DNA from: SIG589 sp964566175
Lineage (GTDB): Bacteria > Bacillota > Clostridia > Oscillospirales > Acutalibacteraceae
Direction of reading: 5' to 3'
DNA length: 64,000 bases
Assembly (NCBI GenBank): GCA_964566175.1
Contig: CAZMHU010000003.1
Location: 48,502-112,501 of the forward strand
The notes below the pieces were generated by a model. It had not been told where the DNA came from. It was given only the letters and a program-made list of their open reading frames with translations, and did not search any database. Made by a program: the position numbers and the translations under genes. This document shows positions 1 to 8,438 of this stretch, piece by piece. The stretch's first letter is position 1. Every line of letters starts with the position of its first letter.

Positions 1-57
1 TGTAAAATATTCTTAGTTATTTGTAAACTGTCTAAAATAAATATTGGGTGTGTAAAA

Positions 58-263
58 CAAACATCCCGCTCTGCCGTAATTGTGCTGATGATAACCTGCA
101 AATGGCAGGTGGGTGCCACCGAGACGGTTTCGCGCTCCCTTCTTCCGCACATCGGTCAAAGCCAAGGCGGGAGGTCTGCAAGCCTGCCGTCAAAGAACAG
201 CTCCCTATTTAAAAACTTGTAGGGTTATAAAAGCAACGGTCCGCGAACAGAGCAGGATGTTTT
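58..263 (-). ncRNA. ssrS: Probable 6S RNA
   Basis: The minus strand can fold into one long, interrupted rod closed by a 13-bp stem (61-73 pairs with 248-260, with one G-U pair). About 205 nt is the size of 6S RNA, which binds housekeeping RNA polymerase and down-regulates it in stationary phase. The interior has alternating paired blocks (GGGAGC, CCTCCC, GGGAGCGCG) around open loops, and the 3' part carries GGCACCCACCTG, which I associate with Firmicute 6S RNAs. It begins only about 8 nt after the stop of the upstream DUF1292 gene, so it either has a promoter inside that gene or is processed. Family assignment is from fold and motif memory only; another structured RNA remains possible. Confidence 0.65.
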
Positions 264-270
264 TTAATAT

Positions 271-567
271 TTACTTTTCGTCGATTTCGAAGTAATCCTG
301 AAGTCGGTCTATAAAGGCATCGGCAATAGTTTCATACTCATCGTCGTCCTCAATCTCTTCAAAAAATTCTTCTCCGTCTTCTTCACTGACTCTGACAATA
401 ACAAGTTCACCGTCATCGTCAAGCACTTTTTTCGGGTCTTCGTAAACCGGCAAAAGCGCAAGATAGCGGCTTTCGTCCGTTTCAACGGCGTCAAGAATTT
501 CAAAACTGTATTCCTTTCCCTCGTCGTCTGTCAAAGTTACAATATCCGGATTGTATTCCTCTGTCAT
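271..567 (-). CDS. DUF1292 (YrzB-like) small acidic protein
   Basis: About 98 residues, very acidic. The pattern (VTLTDDEGKEYSFE near the N terminus, then YLALLPV and ELVIVRV) matches DUF1292, a short beta-rich domain widespread in Firmicutes and of unknown role. It is presumably cytoplasmic; there is no signal peptide. A GTG at 576 is in frame, but the AAGGAG lies directly against it and is correctly spaced (8 nt) from the ATG at 567, so the shorter start is used. In many Firmicutes relatives sit beside alaS/yrzL/ruvX; those genes are not here. The probable 6S RNA follows immediately on the same strand. Confidence 0.85.
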   Translation of the reverse strand: MTEEYNPDIVTLTDDEGKEYSFEILDAVETDESRYLALLPVYEDPKKVLDDDGELVIVRVSEEDGEEFFEEIEDDDEYETIADAFIDRLQDYFEIDEK

Positions 568-612
568 TTTTTCCACTCCTTTTCTTTTTATACAAGTTAT
601 TTAAAACTTAAA

Positions 613-1671
613 TTAACAAACCTTTCCAATACTTTCCAACTGTCCGATAACCGCATCGGCAAAACGATACATTCCGAGGTCGTTCGGGTGGCAACCGTCG
701 GTCGTGCACTCCCCTCTGTCCGAACCGCCGAAAAGGCGCTGTCCGTCTATATAATAAACGTTTTTATCGCCTGCTTTTTCAGCACGCATATAACTCTCGA
801 AAACGACCTCTCGACGCAGATACGCGTTTGGGTCATTTTCAAAATCGGGTTTTGAAAGCATAACATAAGGTATATCGCCGTGTACCGAACGTATCCTTTC
901 ATACATTTTGTAATGCGTCTTTGAAAGATATTCAACATCGGGAGCGTTGTGGTCGTAATCCGAAAAAAAAGCGCACATATCAAGTCCCGCCATATATTCA
1001 ACAACAGAGTCCTCGGCAAGTCCGTTTCCCGAAAAGCCGAGATTTATATAATCCAAATTATATTTCCGCGATATATAGTTTTGATATATTATACCCGGAC
1101 GTGATGCACAGCCTCCCTGTGTTATGGAAGAACCATAAAATACGGCAGGTTTTTCGTTTCGGTAGCCGTCGGTTTTCGAAAGCCGAGAACCGGCTTTGAG
1201 TCCGACCGAAACATACAGGGGTGAGCCGTATGACGGAAAATTAAGCGTGTAATCTCGCAAACCGCCCTCACCGGTGTATACGGCGGAAACATACGAAACA
1301 GAAACATCGACAGGCGGAACATAGGAGCCCCTAAATCGACTGCCGACAGCACGGTTTTCATACAAATCAAACCCCGCGCTGTTGATAAACGCCATATGCG
1401 AAAACGCGGCACATTGCCCCATTTTTACCTTGATTGCAATATATGGTGAATCGGTCTTAAAACGCAGTCTTCCACCCGCAGTATTGCGTGACAACTCGTA
1501 CAACGCGGGACTTATACCCTTTGCAAGTTCTGCCGGCAGACGACAAAAACCGTCCTCATCCGGCATTATACCGTAAAGTTTAAAGGGTTCATCGAAAATA
1601 TCGAACCATTTTAAATCCTCGGGCAGGGCGACACATACCGTCAAATTTTTATCAATCTCCGAAATATCCAT
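613..1671 (-). CDS. SGNH/GDSL-family esterase or lipase
   Basis: 352 residues. An N-terminal beta-rich region (about 1-165) precedes an SGNH hydrolase domain. Block I with the nucleophilic Ser is GSSITQGG (about 180-187), the Gly block is LGFSGNG (211-217), and the catalytic Asp-His pair is DGCH (325-328). The two-part architecture resembles the N-terminal SGNH-associated domain plus GDSL_3-type hydrolase found in clostridia and Bacteroidetes, often acting on acetylated or acylated carbohydrates. There is no signal peptide, so a cytoplasmic substrate is likely; the substrate cannot be told. GGGGGAT lies 7 nt before the ATG. It is probably co-transcribed with the unknown gene upstream (33-bp gap). 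Confidence 0.8.
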   Translation of the reverse strand: MDISEIDKNLTVCVALPEDLKWFDIFDEPFKLYGIMPDEDGFCRLPAELAKGISPALYELSRNTAGGRLRFKTDSPYIAIKVKMGQCAAFSHMAFINSAGFDLYENRAVGSRFRGSYVPPVDVSVSYVSAVYTGEGGLRDYTLNFPSYGSPLYVSVGLKAGSRLSKTDGYRNEKPAVFYGSSITQGGCASRPGIIYQNYISRKYNLDYINLGFSGNGLAEDSVVEYMAGLDMCAFFSDYDHNAPDVEYLSKTHYKMYERIRSVHGDIPYVMLSKPDFENDPNAYLRREVVFESYMRAEKAGDKNVYYIDGQRLFGGSDRGECTTDGCHPNDLGMYRFADAVIGQLESIGKVC

Positions 1672-1704
1672 AAAGATATCCCCCTGTTGAGTATTACAGT
1701 CACA

Positions 1705-2451
1705 TTATAAGCCGTCCATACGGCGGCTGTCAAGCCTGTTTTTCAATCCTTCGGGCGATATTTTCCTGTTGTCGCAGAAAAGCATTGACGGCAGACACAG
1801 TTCCGACTTTTTATCACCAAAACACATATACATTGCCGCCGCAAGCCGCCGCTCGTATGTGTTCCCATTATAATGCACACTCTCTCCGCACGGCATATAT
1901 CCACCTTTGCCGAAAACCGCAAAACAAGATGGTCTGCGACCAAACCCTTTTGTGCCGTTCGGCATTAAAACAGCATCAAAATGTATGCAGTCGGAAACAT
2001 CTTCGAGAATAATCACACCGCTTCCCACAGTACGTAATGACCGCTCATTTGCCTTTTCGTATAAATCGGGTCGTCGCGTTAAAACATAAAGCGTTTTTAC
2101 GCTTAAAAGCGGCAGACGCAGTCTGTCGCACAAATCACCCGTTTCATCTATCACAAGCGCCCTCACGCCGCCCGCTATGATATATGAAAATGCGTTTATG
2201 AGCAAAACCGTATCATACTCCGAAACATCAAGAAAACGTTCCACTTCCCGCCGACTGAGTTTTGTCCCCTCACGGCATACTATCGGCAAATTTTTCTTTT
2301 TATCGCACAACTTCACCGCGCGGGCAACAGCGTGCGGTGTTGCTCGGTTTTTGAAAAGCACCTCGTAATAAAAACCGTTTTTTTGATTTATTTTGTCGAT
2401 ACGCCACCGCTCTTTAAGGCGTTTTACCTCATCTTTTACATAAATAAACAC
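1705..2451 (-). CDS. Hypothetical protein, unrecognised
   Basis: 248 residues with a GTG start behind GGGGGTT. I do not recognise the family. The sequence is mixed alpha/beta without signal peptide or membrane span. It contains several hydrophobic strand-like segments (YDTVLLINAF, VRALVIDETGD, SGVIILEDVSD), compatible with a Rossmann-like fold, and a Cys-containing C-terminal third. It is transcribed away from the sugar-transferase gene, sharing an intergenic region of about 120 bp, and runs towards the SGNH hydrolase gene 33 bp downstream, suggesting one transcription unit. Confidence 0.6.
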   Translation of the reverse strand: MFIYVKDEVKRLKERWRIDKINQKNGFYYEVLFKNRATPHAVARAVKLCDKKKNLPIVCREGTKLSRREVERFLDVSEYDTVLLINAFSYIIAGGVRALVIDETGDLCDRLRLPLLSVKTLYVLTRRPDLYEKANERSLRTVGSGVIILEDVSDCIHFDAVLMPNGTKGFGRRPSCFAVFGKGGYMPCGESVHYNGNTYERRLAAAMYMCFGDKKSELCLPSMLFCDNRKISPEGLKNRLDSRRMDGL

Positions 2452-2472
2452 AGCACAACCCCCAATGTCTTC

Positions 2473-2501
2473 TTGACAAATACCTTAAAATAGAATATGA
2501 T
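2473..2501 (+). promoter_or_regulatory. SigA-type promoter of the sugar-transferase operon
   Basis: TTGACA (2473-2478), 17-bp spacer, TATGAT (2496-2501). The predicted start near 2508 gives a leader of about 65 nt before the ATG at 2573. Confidence 0.7.
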
Positions 2502-2572
2502 TTAATTATAAACAATTATTATGCTGTAAAGGTGTGCCCGGCGCACGGAAATCTTTTAAGGGTGTTGAAAAA

Positions 2573-3931
2573 ATGTCTGTATTATTTAAATTCAGAAAGA
2601 CGGTTATCGCACTTGTAAAGGTGCTTATAACCCTTTCGGTCACATTCGGATTTATCGCTATGTGGCAAAACAAATATCCCGAGGCTTTATATTCAAAAAA
2701 CGGAAACCTGCTTGTGGTTTTCACTTTTATGGTTATATTCTTAACCTTCATAAAACTCTACGGCGGGTTTAAAATCGGCGTTTTGCGACTACACGAACTT
2801 TGGTACAGTATGAGCATTGCCGTGGTTTTCGCCAACGCACTTATGTATTTTATACTCTGCCTTATAGCACGTGAGATTTTGAGCGTTATCCCCGTACTGT
2901 GCGCCGTCGTTTATGAAATCATCATCGTCGGATTGGACGCATACTGTGCAAACACAATCTATTTTTCTATATATCACTCAAGACACATTCTTGCCATATA
3001 CAACGGCAGCAGTGAGAATTATGATATAATCAAAAAGATGACCAAAATCCCCGAACGTTACAGCATTGACAAAATCCTTTCGATAAAGGATATTCCGATG
3101 AGTGACGTTAAGGACGAGATTGACAACTACTCTGCAGTTCTCATTTGCGATTTTGATCCGGAGAAAAAAGACGCCGTTTTGCGTTACTGCTACGCCAAAC
3201 GCAAGCGTATATATATGCTTCCCTCGACCAACGATATAATAATAAGCAGCACCCACCAGAGCCAACTTTTCGACACCCCAATGCTTATGTGCCGAAATTA
3301 CAGTCTCACTATGGAACAGATGATAATAAAGCGTGTTATGGACGTTTTGATTTCTGCTGTTATGCTTATCGTTGCCAGTCCGATTATGCTTGTAACAGCC
3401 GTTTGTATAAAACTTTGTGACGGCGGCCCGATATTCTTCCGTCAAAACCGCGTTACACTCAACGGAAAAATATTCAACGTGCTGAAATTCCGCTCTATGA
3501 TAGTCGATGCAGATAAAGACGGTTTCCGCGGCGCGAGCAACAACGACAGCCGTATTACTCCGGTCGGCAAAATCATTCGCGCTTGCCGCATTGACGAACT
3601 GCCCCAACTTATAAACGTTTTGAAAGGCGATATGTCGCTCGTAGGTCCTCGCCCTGAACGCACCGAACACGTTTATATGTATACCGAAAAATATCCCGAG
3701 TTTGACCTTCGCCACCGCGTTAAAGGCGGTCTCACGGGATACGCTCAGATTTACGGAAAGTATAATACCACGCCGAAAGACAAGTTGAATATGGACCTTA
3801 TCTACATAGAAAAATATTCCCTGCTTTTGGATTTGAAACTTCTGTTTATGACCTTCAAGATTCTCTTTATGAAGGAAAGCACCGAAGGTTTTGATAACGA
3901 AAAAGAAACAAAGGAGAATGAAGAACAATGA
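2573..3931 (+). CDS. Polyprenyl-phosphate sugar-phosphate transferase (bacterial sugar transferase family)
   Basis: 452 residues. Four to five hydrophobic segments fill the first ~130 residues, then comes a soluble nucleotide-binding-like region. The C-terminal third is the PF02397 catalytic domain with its membrane re-entrant segment and the diagnostic KFRSM, DELPQLINVLKGDMSLVGPRPE motifs. Enzymes of this class move a hexose-1-phosphate from a nucleotide sugar to undecaprenyl phosphate, the first step of exopolysaccharide, capsule or glycan assembly at the inner membrane face. The ATG at 2573 has AGGGTG upstream and is preferred over a GTG at 2534. The stop overlaps the next start (ATGA), tying it to a nucleotidyltransferase that may make its donor. 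The exact sugar is unknown. Confidence 0.88.
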   Translation: MSVLFKFRKTVIALVKVLITLSVTFGFIAMWQNKYPEALYSKNGNLLVVFTFMVIFLTFIKLYGGFKIGVLRLHELWYSMSIAVVFANALMYFILCLIAREILSVIPVLCAVVYEIIIVGLDAYCANTIYFSIYHSRHILAIYNGSSENYDIIKKMTKIPERYSIDKILSIKDIPMSDVKDEIDNYSAVLICDFDPEKKDAVLRYCYAKRKRIYMLPSTNDIIISSTHQSQLFDTPMLMCRNYSLTMEQMIIKRVMDVLISAVMLIVASPIMLVTAVCIKLCDGGPIFFRQNRVTLNGKIFNVLKFRSMIVDADKDGFRGASNNDSRITPVGKIIRACRIDELPQLINVLKGDMSLVGPRPERTEHVYMYTEKYPEFDLRHRVKGGLTGYAQIYGKYNTTPKDKLNMDLIYIEKYSLLLDLKLLFMTFKILFMKESTEGFDNEKETKENEEQ

Positions 3932-4806
3932 GTTTTAACGCAACACTTGTAGTAATGGCTGCCGGAATGGGAAGCCGTTTCGGAGGACTTAAACAGATGG
4001 AACCTGTCGGACATAATGGCGAAGCGTTGCTCGACTTTTCGGTTTATGATGCAAAAAAAGCCGGTTTTACAAAGGTCGTTTTTGTAATCAAGGAAGAAAT
4101 CGAAAAAGAGTTTAAAGAAATTGTCGGCTCTCGTGTAGAAAAGGTTTTGCCTGTTGAATATGTTTTGCAGGAAACCTATAAACTTCCGAACGGATACAAA
4201 TGCGAAACCGGAAGAACCAAACCTTGGGGAACCGGTCAGGCAATTTTGCTCTGCCGTGACGTTGTAAAAGAACCTTTTGCCGTTATCAACGCAGACGATT
4301 ACTACGGCCCTCACGCATACAAACAGATTTTTGAGCAGTTGAAAGCAAACACCGACAATTATTGTATGGTCGGTTTCAGACTTGTCAACACCCTCACCGA
4401 CAACGGCTATGTTTCGCGCGGTGTCTGCAAGACCGAAAACGGTATCCTCACCGATATTGATGAGGTTACAAAGATTAAAGACTGCAAGTATACCAAGGAC
4501 GACGTTAACTGGGTCGAACTCGCACCCGATACTGTTGTTTCGATGAATATGTGGGGTCTCACTCCCGATATATTCGATTATCTCGAGCGTGAGTTTAAAC
4601 TCTTCCTTGACGAACATATCACCGAGCCAAAGACCGAATTTTATCTTCCTATGGTTATCGGCACACTTATTAAAAACAGCGAAAAAACCGTTCACGTTCT
4701 CGCTTCCGAAGATAAGTGGTACGGCGTTACCTACAAGGAAGATAAGGACGAAGTTGTTAAGGCTATCGGCAAAATGATTGACGCCGGTATGTACGAAGGA
4801 ATGTAA
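3928..4806 (+). CDS. Sugar-nucleotide pyrophosphorylase-like nucleotidyltransferase
   Basis: 292 residues. The N-terminal signature MAAGMGSRFGGLKQ is the nucleotide-binding loop of NTP_transferase enzymes, and the NADDYYG segment near residue 120 supplies the metal-binding acidic residues. Such enzymes couple a sugar-1-phosphate with an NTP to give an NDP-sugar and pyrophosphate. The sequence is not a typical GalU or RmlA; the GLKQMEPVG variant belongs to a less studied clostridial/Bacteroidetes branch, so neither base nor sugar can be assigned. It overlaps the upstream sugar transferase by 4 bp, suggesting translational coupling and a shared glycan pathway. A strong terminator follows. Confidence 0.8.
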   Translation: MSFNATLVVMAAGMGSRFGGLKQMEPVGHNGEALLDFSVYDAKKAGFTKVVFVIKEEIEKEFKEIVGSRVEKVLPVEYVLQETYKLPNGYKCETGRTKPWGTGQAILLCRDVVKEPFAVINADDYYGPHAYKQIFEQLKANTDNYCMVGFRLVNTLTDNGYVSRGVCKTENGILTDIDEVTKIKDCKYTKDDVNWVELAPDTVVSMNMWGLTPDIFDYLEREFKLFLDEHITEPKTEFYLPMVIGTLIKNSEKTVHVLASEDKWYGVTYKEDKDEVVKAIGKMIDAGMYEGM

Positions 4807-4828
4807 TCTGAGTTTTTTAACTGTTTTG

Positions 4829-4856
4829 GCGGACATTTTGCGATGTCCGCTTTTTT
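4829..4856 (+). terminator. Rho-independent terminator
   Basis: 8-bp stem GCGGACAT/ATGTCCGC with a 6-nt loop and six T's; it closes the sugar-transferase operon. Confidence 0.88.
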
Positions 4857-4902
4857 AATTGTATAAAAATTGAAAATTTTTTATTAAAAACAAAATATCC
4901 TG

Positions 4903-4931
4903 TTGCATATAATTTTCATATGCGGTATAAT
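4903..4931 (+). promoter_or_regulatory. Promoter of pckG with a dyad in the spacer
   Basis: TTGCAT (4903-4908), 17-bp spacer, TATAAT (4926-4931). An inverted repeat GCATAT-N7-ATATGC (4905-4923) fills the spacer and could be an operator; its regulator is not identified. Confidence 0.7.
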
Positions 4932-4984
4932 ATATTTGGAGAAAATTGTTACAAAATTATCAATTTCCAAGGGGGATAATAAAA

Positions 4985-6766
4985 ATGACAAGTAACAAAA
5001 CCGTACTCAAATGGCTCGACGAAGTTAAAGAACTTTTAACTCCGGATGAGGTTGTTTGGATCGACGGCAGCGAGGCTCAACTTGATGAACTCAGAAAAAT
5101 TGCCGTTGAAACCGGAGAAATGATCAAACTCAACGAAGAAAAACTTCCCGGCTGCTATCTTCACAGAACACAGCCGAACGACGTTGCACGTGTTGAAGAC
5201 CGCACCTTTATCTGCTCCAAGACAAAGGAAAACGCAGGTCCTACCAACAACTGGTGCGACCCCGATGAAATGTATAAGAAACTTTACGATATCGCTCGTG
5301 GAAGTTACAAGGGCAGAACAATGTATATCATCCCGTTCTCCATGGGACCGATTGGCTCTCCTCTCGCAAAGATAGGCATTGAGGTTACCGATTCTATCTA
5401 TGTTGTTCTCAACATGGCTATCATGACCCGCGTAAGCAAGGACGTTTTTGACGTTCTCGGCGACAGCAACGACTGGGTTCGCGGTCTCCACTGCAAGTGC
5501 GATGTTGATCCCGAAAAGCGTTACATCTGCCAGTTCCCCGAAGATAACACCATTATCTCGGTTAACTCTGCATACGGCGGAAACGTTTTGCTCGGAAAGA
5601 AGTGCTTTGCACTCCGTATTGCATCTTATCAGGGTTGGAAAGAAGGCTGGATGGCTGAACATATGCTCATTTTGGGTCTTGAGAATCCGAAGGGCGAAGT
5701 TAAATATGTTGCCGCTGCTTTCCCGTCCGCTTGCGGAAAAACCAACCTCGCAATGCTTATCCCGCCCGAGTATCTTAAAGAAAAGGGTTACAAGGTTTGG
5801 ACTGTCGGTGATGACATCGCTTGGATGCGCATAGGCGAAGACGGCAGACTTTACGCCATCAACCCCGAAAACGGTTTCTTCGGCGTTGCTCCCGGCACAA
5901 ATGAAAAGTCCAACTTCAACGCTCTTGAATCCACAAAGAAAAACACCATCTTCACCAACGTTTGTCACAATCTTGAAGACAACACCGTTTGGTGGGAAGG
6001 TCTTAACAAAAATCTTCCGACCAACGCAGACGATTGGAAGGGCAACAAGTGGGATGCTTCCAAGTTTGACAAGGCAGACAAATCCACCTATGCCGCTCAC
6101 CCGAACTCCAGATTTACCGCACCGGCTGTTAACTGCCCCTGCATTTCCGAAGAGTTTGACAAGGGTGCCGGCGTTCCGATTTCCGCTATTATCTTCGGCG
6201 GACGTCGTGCAAAGTGCACTCCCCTCGTTTACCAGTCGAAGAACTGGGAGAACGGTGTATTCATCGGTTCTGCTATGGCTTCAGAAACAACTGCTGCAGC
6301 CGCAGGCGCAGTAGGCGTTGTTCGCCGCGACCCGATGGCTATGCTTCCCTTCTGCGGATATCATATGGCTGATTACTTCCAGCACTGGCTCGATATGGGC
6401 GAGAAGTTGGGCGACAAGGCACCGAAGATTTTCAACGTAAACTGGTTCCGTACCGATGATGACGGCAACTTCATTTGGCCCGGTTTCGGCGACAATATGC
6501 GCGTTCTCAACTGGATTATCGACCGTTGCGAAGGCAAGGCAGACGCTAAAGAGACCGCAATCGGTTACGTTCCCAACGTTGATGACCTCGACCTCACAGG
6601 TCTTGACCTCGACCGCGACACTCTTGCAGGATTGCTTGATGTTGACAAGGACGTTTGGTCTAAGGAAGCAGCCGAGATTGAAGAGCACTACAAGAAATTC
6701 GGCGATAAACTCCCGAAGGAACTCAAGGATCAACTTGAAACTCTTAAAGCAAACCTCAATAAGTAA
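4985..6766 (+). CDS. pckG: Phosphoenolpyruvate carboxykinase (GTP)
   Basis: 593 residues, the usual size for the GTP-dependent family (EC 4.1.1.32). It interconverts oxaloacetate + GTP and PEP + CO2 + GDP in the cytosol. The kinase P-loop FPSACGKTN (about 247-255) and the GTP-type segments RCMVGP-like (here YIIPFSMGPIGSPL, about 117-130) and PFCGYHMADY mark it as the GTP and not the ATP enzyme. In gut anaerobes it often runs in the carboxylating direction, but direction cannot be read here. Start at 4985 is set by GGGGGAT 7 nt upstream; the longer ORF start at 4946 has no such site. It is monocistronic between two terminators. Confidence 0.95.
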   Translation: MTSNKTVLKWLDEVKELLTPDEVVWIDGSEAQLDELRKIAVETGEMIKLNEEKLPGCYLHRTQPNDVARVEDRTFICSKTKENAGPTNNWCDPDEMYKKLYDIARGSYKGRTMYIIPFSMGPIGSPLAKIGIEVTDSIYVVLNMAIMTRVSKDVFDVLGDSNDWVRGLHCKCDVDPEKRYICQFPEDNTIISVNSAYGGNVLLGKKCFALRIASYQGWKEGWMAEHMLILGLENPKGEVKYVAAAFPSACGKTNLAMLIPPEYLKEKGYKVWTVGDDIAWMRIGEDGRLYAINPENGFFGVAPGTNEKSNFNALESTKKNTIFTNVCHNLEDNTVWWEGLNKNLPTNADDWKGNKWDASKFDKADKSTYAAHPNSRFTAPAVNCPCISEEFDKGAGVPISAIIFGGRRAKCTPLVYQSKNWENGVFIGSAMASETTAAAAGAVGVVRRDPMAMLPFCGYHMADYFQHWLDMGEKLGDKAPKIFNVNWFRTDDDGNFIWPGFGDNMRVLNWIIDRCEGKADAKETAIGYVPNVDDLDLTGLDLDRDTLAGLLDVDKDVWSKEAAEIEEHYKKFGDKLPKELKDQLETLKANLNK

Positions 6767-6770
6767 TAAC

Positions 6771-6802
6771 AAAAACGACTCCGAAAAATCGGAGTCGTTT
6801 TT
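6771..6802 (+). terminator. Rho-independent terminator of pckG
   Basis: 13-bp perfect stem (6771-6783 with 6790-6802), six-base loop, T-run at the 3' arm. The A-run at the 5' arm would let it also work on the minus strand. Confidence 0.9.
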
Positions 6803-6806
6803 GTGC

Positions 6807-6846
6807 AAAGTAATCGGGTGTCACAAAAGTGACACCCGATTACTTT
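6807..6846. repeat. Perfect 18-bp inverted repeat, 4-nt loop
   Basis: Arms 6807-6824 and 6829-6846 are exact reverse complements (core TCGGGTGTCAC/GTGACACCCGA) around AAAA. It sits between the pckG terminator and the stop of the convergent membrane protein gene. The flanking T-tracts are short, so it is a weak conventional terminator for the minus strand; it may stop convergent transcription or protect mRNA 3' ends, or be a copy of a dispersed repeat. Confidence 0.8.
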
Positions 6847-6852
6847 ATGCGT

Positions 6853-8211
6853 TTATTTTTCTTCTTCGGTCTCGTTTTCGTCCGCTTGCGGCGGCAGTTT
6901 CTCAACCGTTATGCTTTCAATACGGCGCTCGTCAACCGAATCGACCGTAAATCGGCAATTTTCGTATTCTACAACCGGCTGTTCGTCCTCGGAAGGTATG
7001 CGTCCGAGTTCGGACATTATAAATCCGCCTATTGTATCATACTCACCCTCGGGAAATTTAAATCCCAAAAGTTCTTCAAGTTCCTCAATATCGGTAGTAC
7101 CGTCAATTTGGAATGTAGTTTCATTGACCTGCTCTATATCTTCATCTTCGTCATCATATTCGTCCTGCATATTTCCGACGATAGACTCAAGCAAATCTTC
7201 AATCGTAACAATACCCGAAATGCCGCCGTACTCATCACAAACGAAAACCATTTGAAGATGTTTTTCGGTCATTTCGTTAAACAAATCACTGCAACGCTTA
7301 GACTCAGGAACAAATAAGGCTTCCCTCATAAAATCGGATATTTTTACCGTTGCGGGGATTTTTTTGCCGACATACGGCAATAAATCCTTAACGTATATAA
7401 TACCCTTCATATTGTCAAGGTCTTCTTCGTAAACGGGTATTCTGGAATATCCCGCATCGACAGTTTTTTCCAAAAGTTCCGAAAAACTATCGCCTATTTC
7501 AACCGCTACAATATCGGTGCGGTGACTCATTACGTCTGACGCGACGATATCGTCAAACTCGAAAATGTTGTTTATCATTTCCTGTTGACTTTCTTCGATA
7601 ACGCCCTTTTCTTCGCCGGCATCGACCATCATCAAAATTTCTTCTTCGGTAACCGTTTCCTCGTTTGCGTTGGGATCATATCCGAGCAGGCGTACAATCG
7701 CATTCGTCGAAACCGACAAAATCTTTATAAACGGTTTCATTGCCGATTTTATAAACAGCAAAATTCCTATAACCTTAAAGGATATTGACTCGGCACGCTG
7801 CATTGCAATACGCTTCGGCGCAAGTTCGCCGAGAACCAAAGAAAAATATGACATTATCACCGTCACAAGCACAAGCGACACACCCTTCATAGCACCTATC
7901 GATGCAGCGGGCATATTAAATGTGCTTACAAACCAATTAGCCAACGGCTCGGCAAAGTTGTCAGCCGCGGCGGCAGATGTCATAAATCCTGCCAATGTTA
8001 CGCCGATTTGTATGGTTGAAAGAAAACTTGACGGACTTTCGACCAACTGTAAAACCTTTGCGGCACCCTTGTGACCGTCCTCTGCCATTTTTTTAATCTT
8101 CGTGTCATTGAGCGAGATAATGGCAACCTCACTCATTGCGAAAAACGCATTGATAAGAATCAATACAAAAAGCAAAGCCAGTTCAAAAAATAAATCGGGC
8201 CACCCGTCCAT
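6853..8211 (-). CDS. CNNM/CorC-HlyC family membrane protein (DUF21 + CBS pair)
   Basis: About 452 residues. The N-terminal DUF21 transmembrane domain (about 1-190, four hydrophobic stretches, with the FFAMSEVAIIS and LVLGELAPKRIA motifs) is followed by two CBS repeats (about 205-330) and a C-terminal CorC_HlyC domain ending in an acidic tail. This family, annotated historically as hemolysin, is now linked to Mg2+/Co2+ efflux and binds adenine nucleotides or Mg2+ in the CBS pair. Membrane location is clear; the ion is inferred. An in-frame TTG at 8220 is too close to the GGAG; the ATG at 8211 is preferred although its spacing is a little long. Confidence 0.9.
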   Translation of the reverse strand: MDGWPDLFFELALLFVLILINAFFAMSEVAIISLNDTKIKKMAEDGHKGAAKVLQLVESPSSFLSTIQIGVTLAGFMTSAAAADNFAEPLANWFVSTFNMPAASIGAMKGVSLVLVTVIMSYFSLVLGELAPKRIAMQRAESISFKVIGILLFIKSAMKPFIKILSVSTNAIVRLLGYDPNANEETVTEEEILMMVDAGEEKGVIEESQQEMINNIFEFDDIVASDVMSHRTDIVAVEIGDSFSELLEKTVDAGYSRIPVYEEDLDNMKGIIYVKDLLPYVGKKIPATVKISDFMREALFVPESKRCSDLFNEMTEKHLQMVFVCDEYGGISGIVTIEDLLESIVGNMQDEYDDEDEDIEQVNETTFQIDGTTDIEELEELLGFKFPEGEYDTIGGFIMSELGRIPSEDEQPVVEYENCRFTVDSVDERRIESITVEKLPPQADENETEEEK

Positions 8212-8271
8212 AAAAAACAAAAACTCCGTTTCAAAAAATAAATTTTAAATGCACAGCATTCAATAGGTATC

Positions 8272-8300
8272 ATAATACAACAAACGCCGCAAAAAGTCAA
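8272..8300 (-). promoter_or_regulatory. SigA-type promoter for the CNNM/CorC gene
   Basis: On the minus strand TTGACT (8300-8295), 17-bp spacer, TATTAT (8277-8272). The leader is about 55 nt. The remaining part of the 8212-8438 gap holds nothing else I can recognise. Confidence 0.65.
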
Positions 8301-8438
8301 ATGCCGTTTTTGCACCTGCGACAAAGTGAAAAACCAAACAAAAGCAAAACCGAGGGAAAATACCGATTTTCGGCGAAAAGCAGAGAAAAACAGACAAAAC
8401 AGCGTAAAAATGGCGGTTTCCCCCTGCAAGAACGAAAC

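Noticed and set aside
113..295. 60-codon plus-strand frame in the first 300 bases
   Set aside because: It covers the structured RNA on the other strand and shows no protein-like pattern or ribosome-binding site.
2978..3928. 316-codon minus-strand frame opposite the sugar-transferase gene
   Set aside because: Antisense shadow of a conserved coding region; no motif or start signal.
3802..4836. 344-codon minus-strand frame across the sugar-transferase and nucleotidyltransferase genes
   Set aside because: Antisense shadow crossing the junction of two well-supported genes and running into the terminator.
5036..6100. 354-codon minus-strand frame opposite pckG
   Set aside because: Antisense shadow of a highly conserved gene with codon-phase bias; no start signal.
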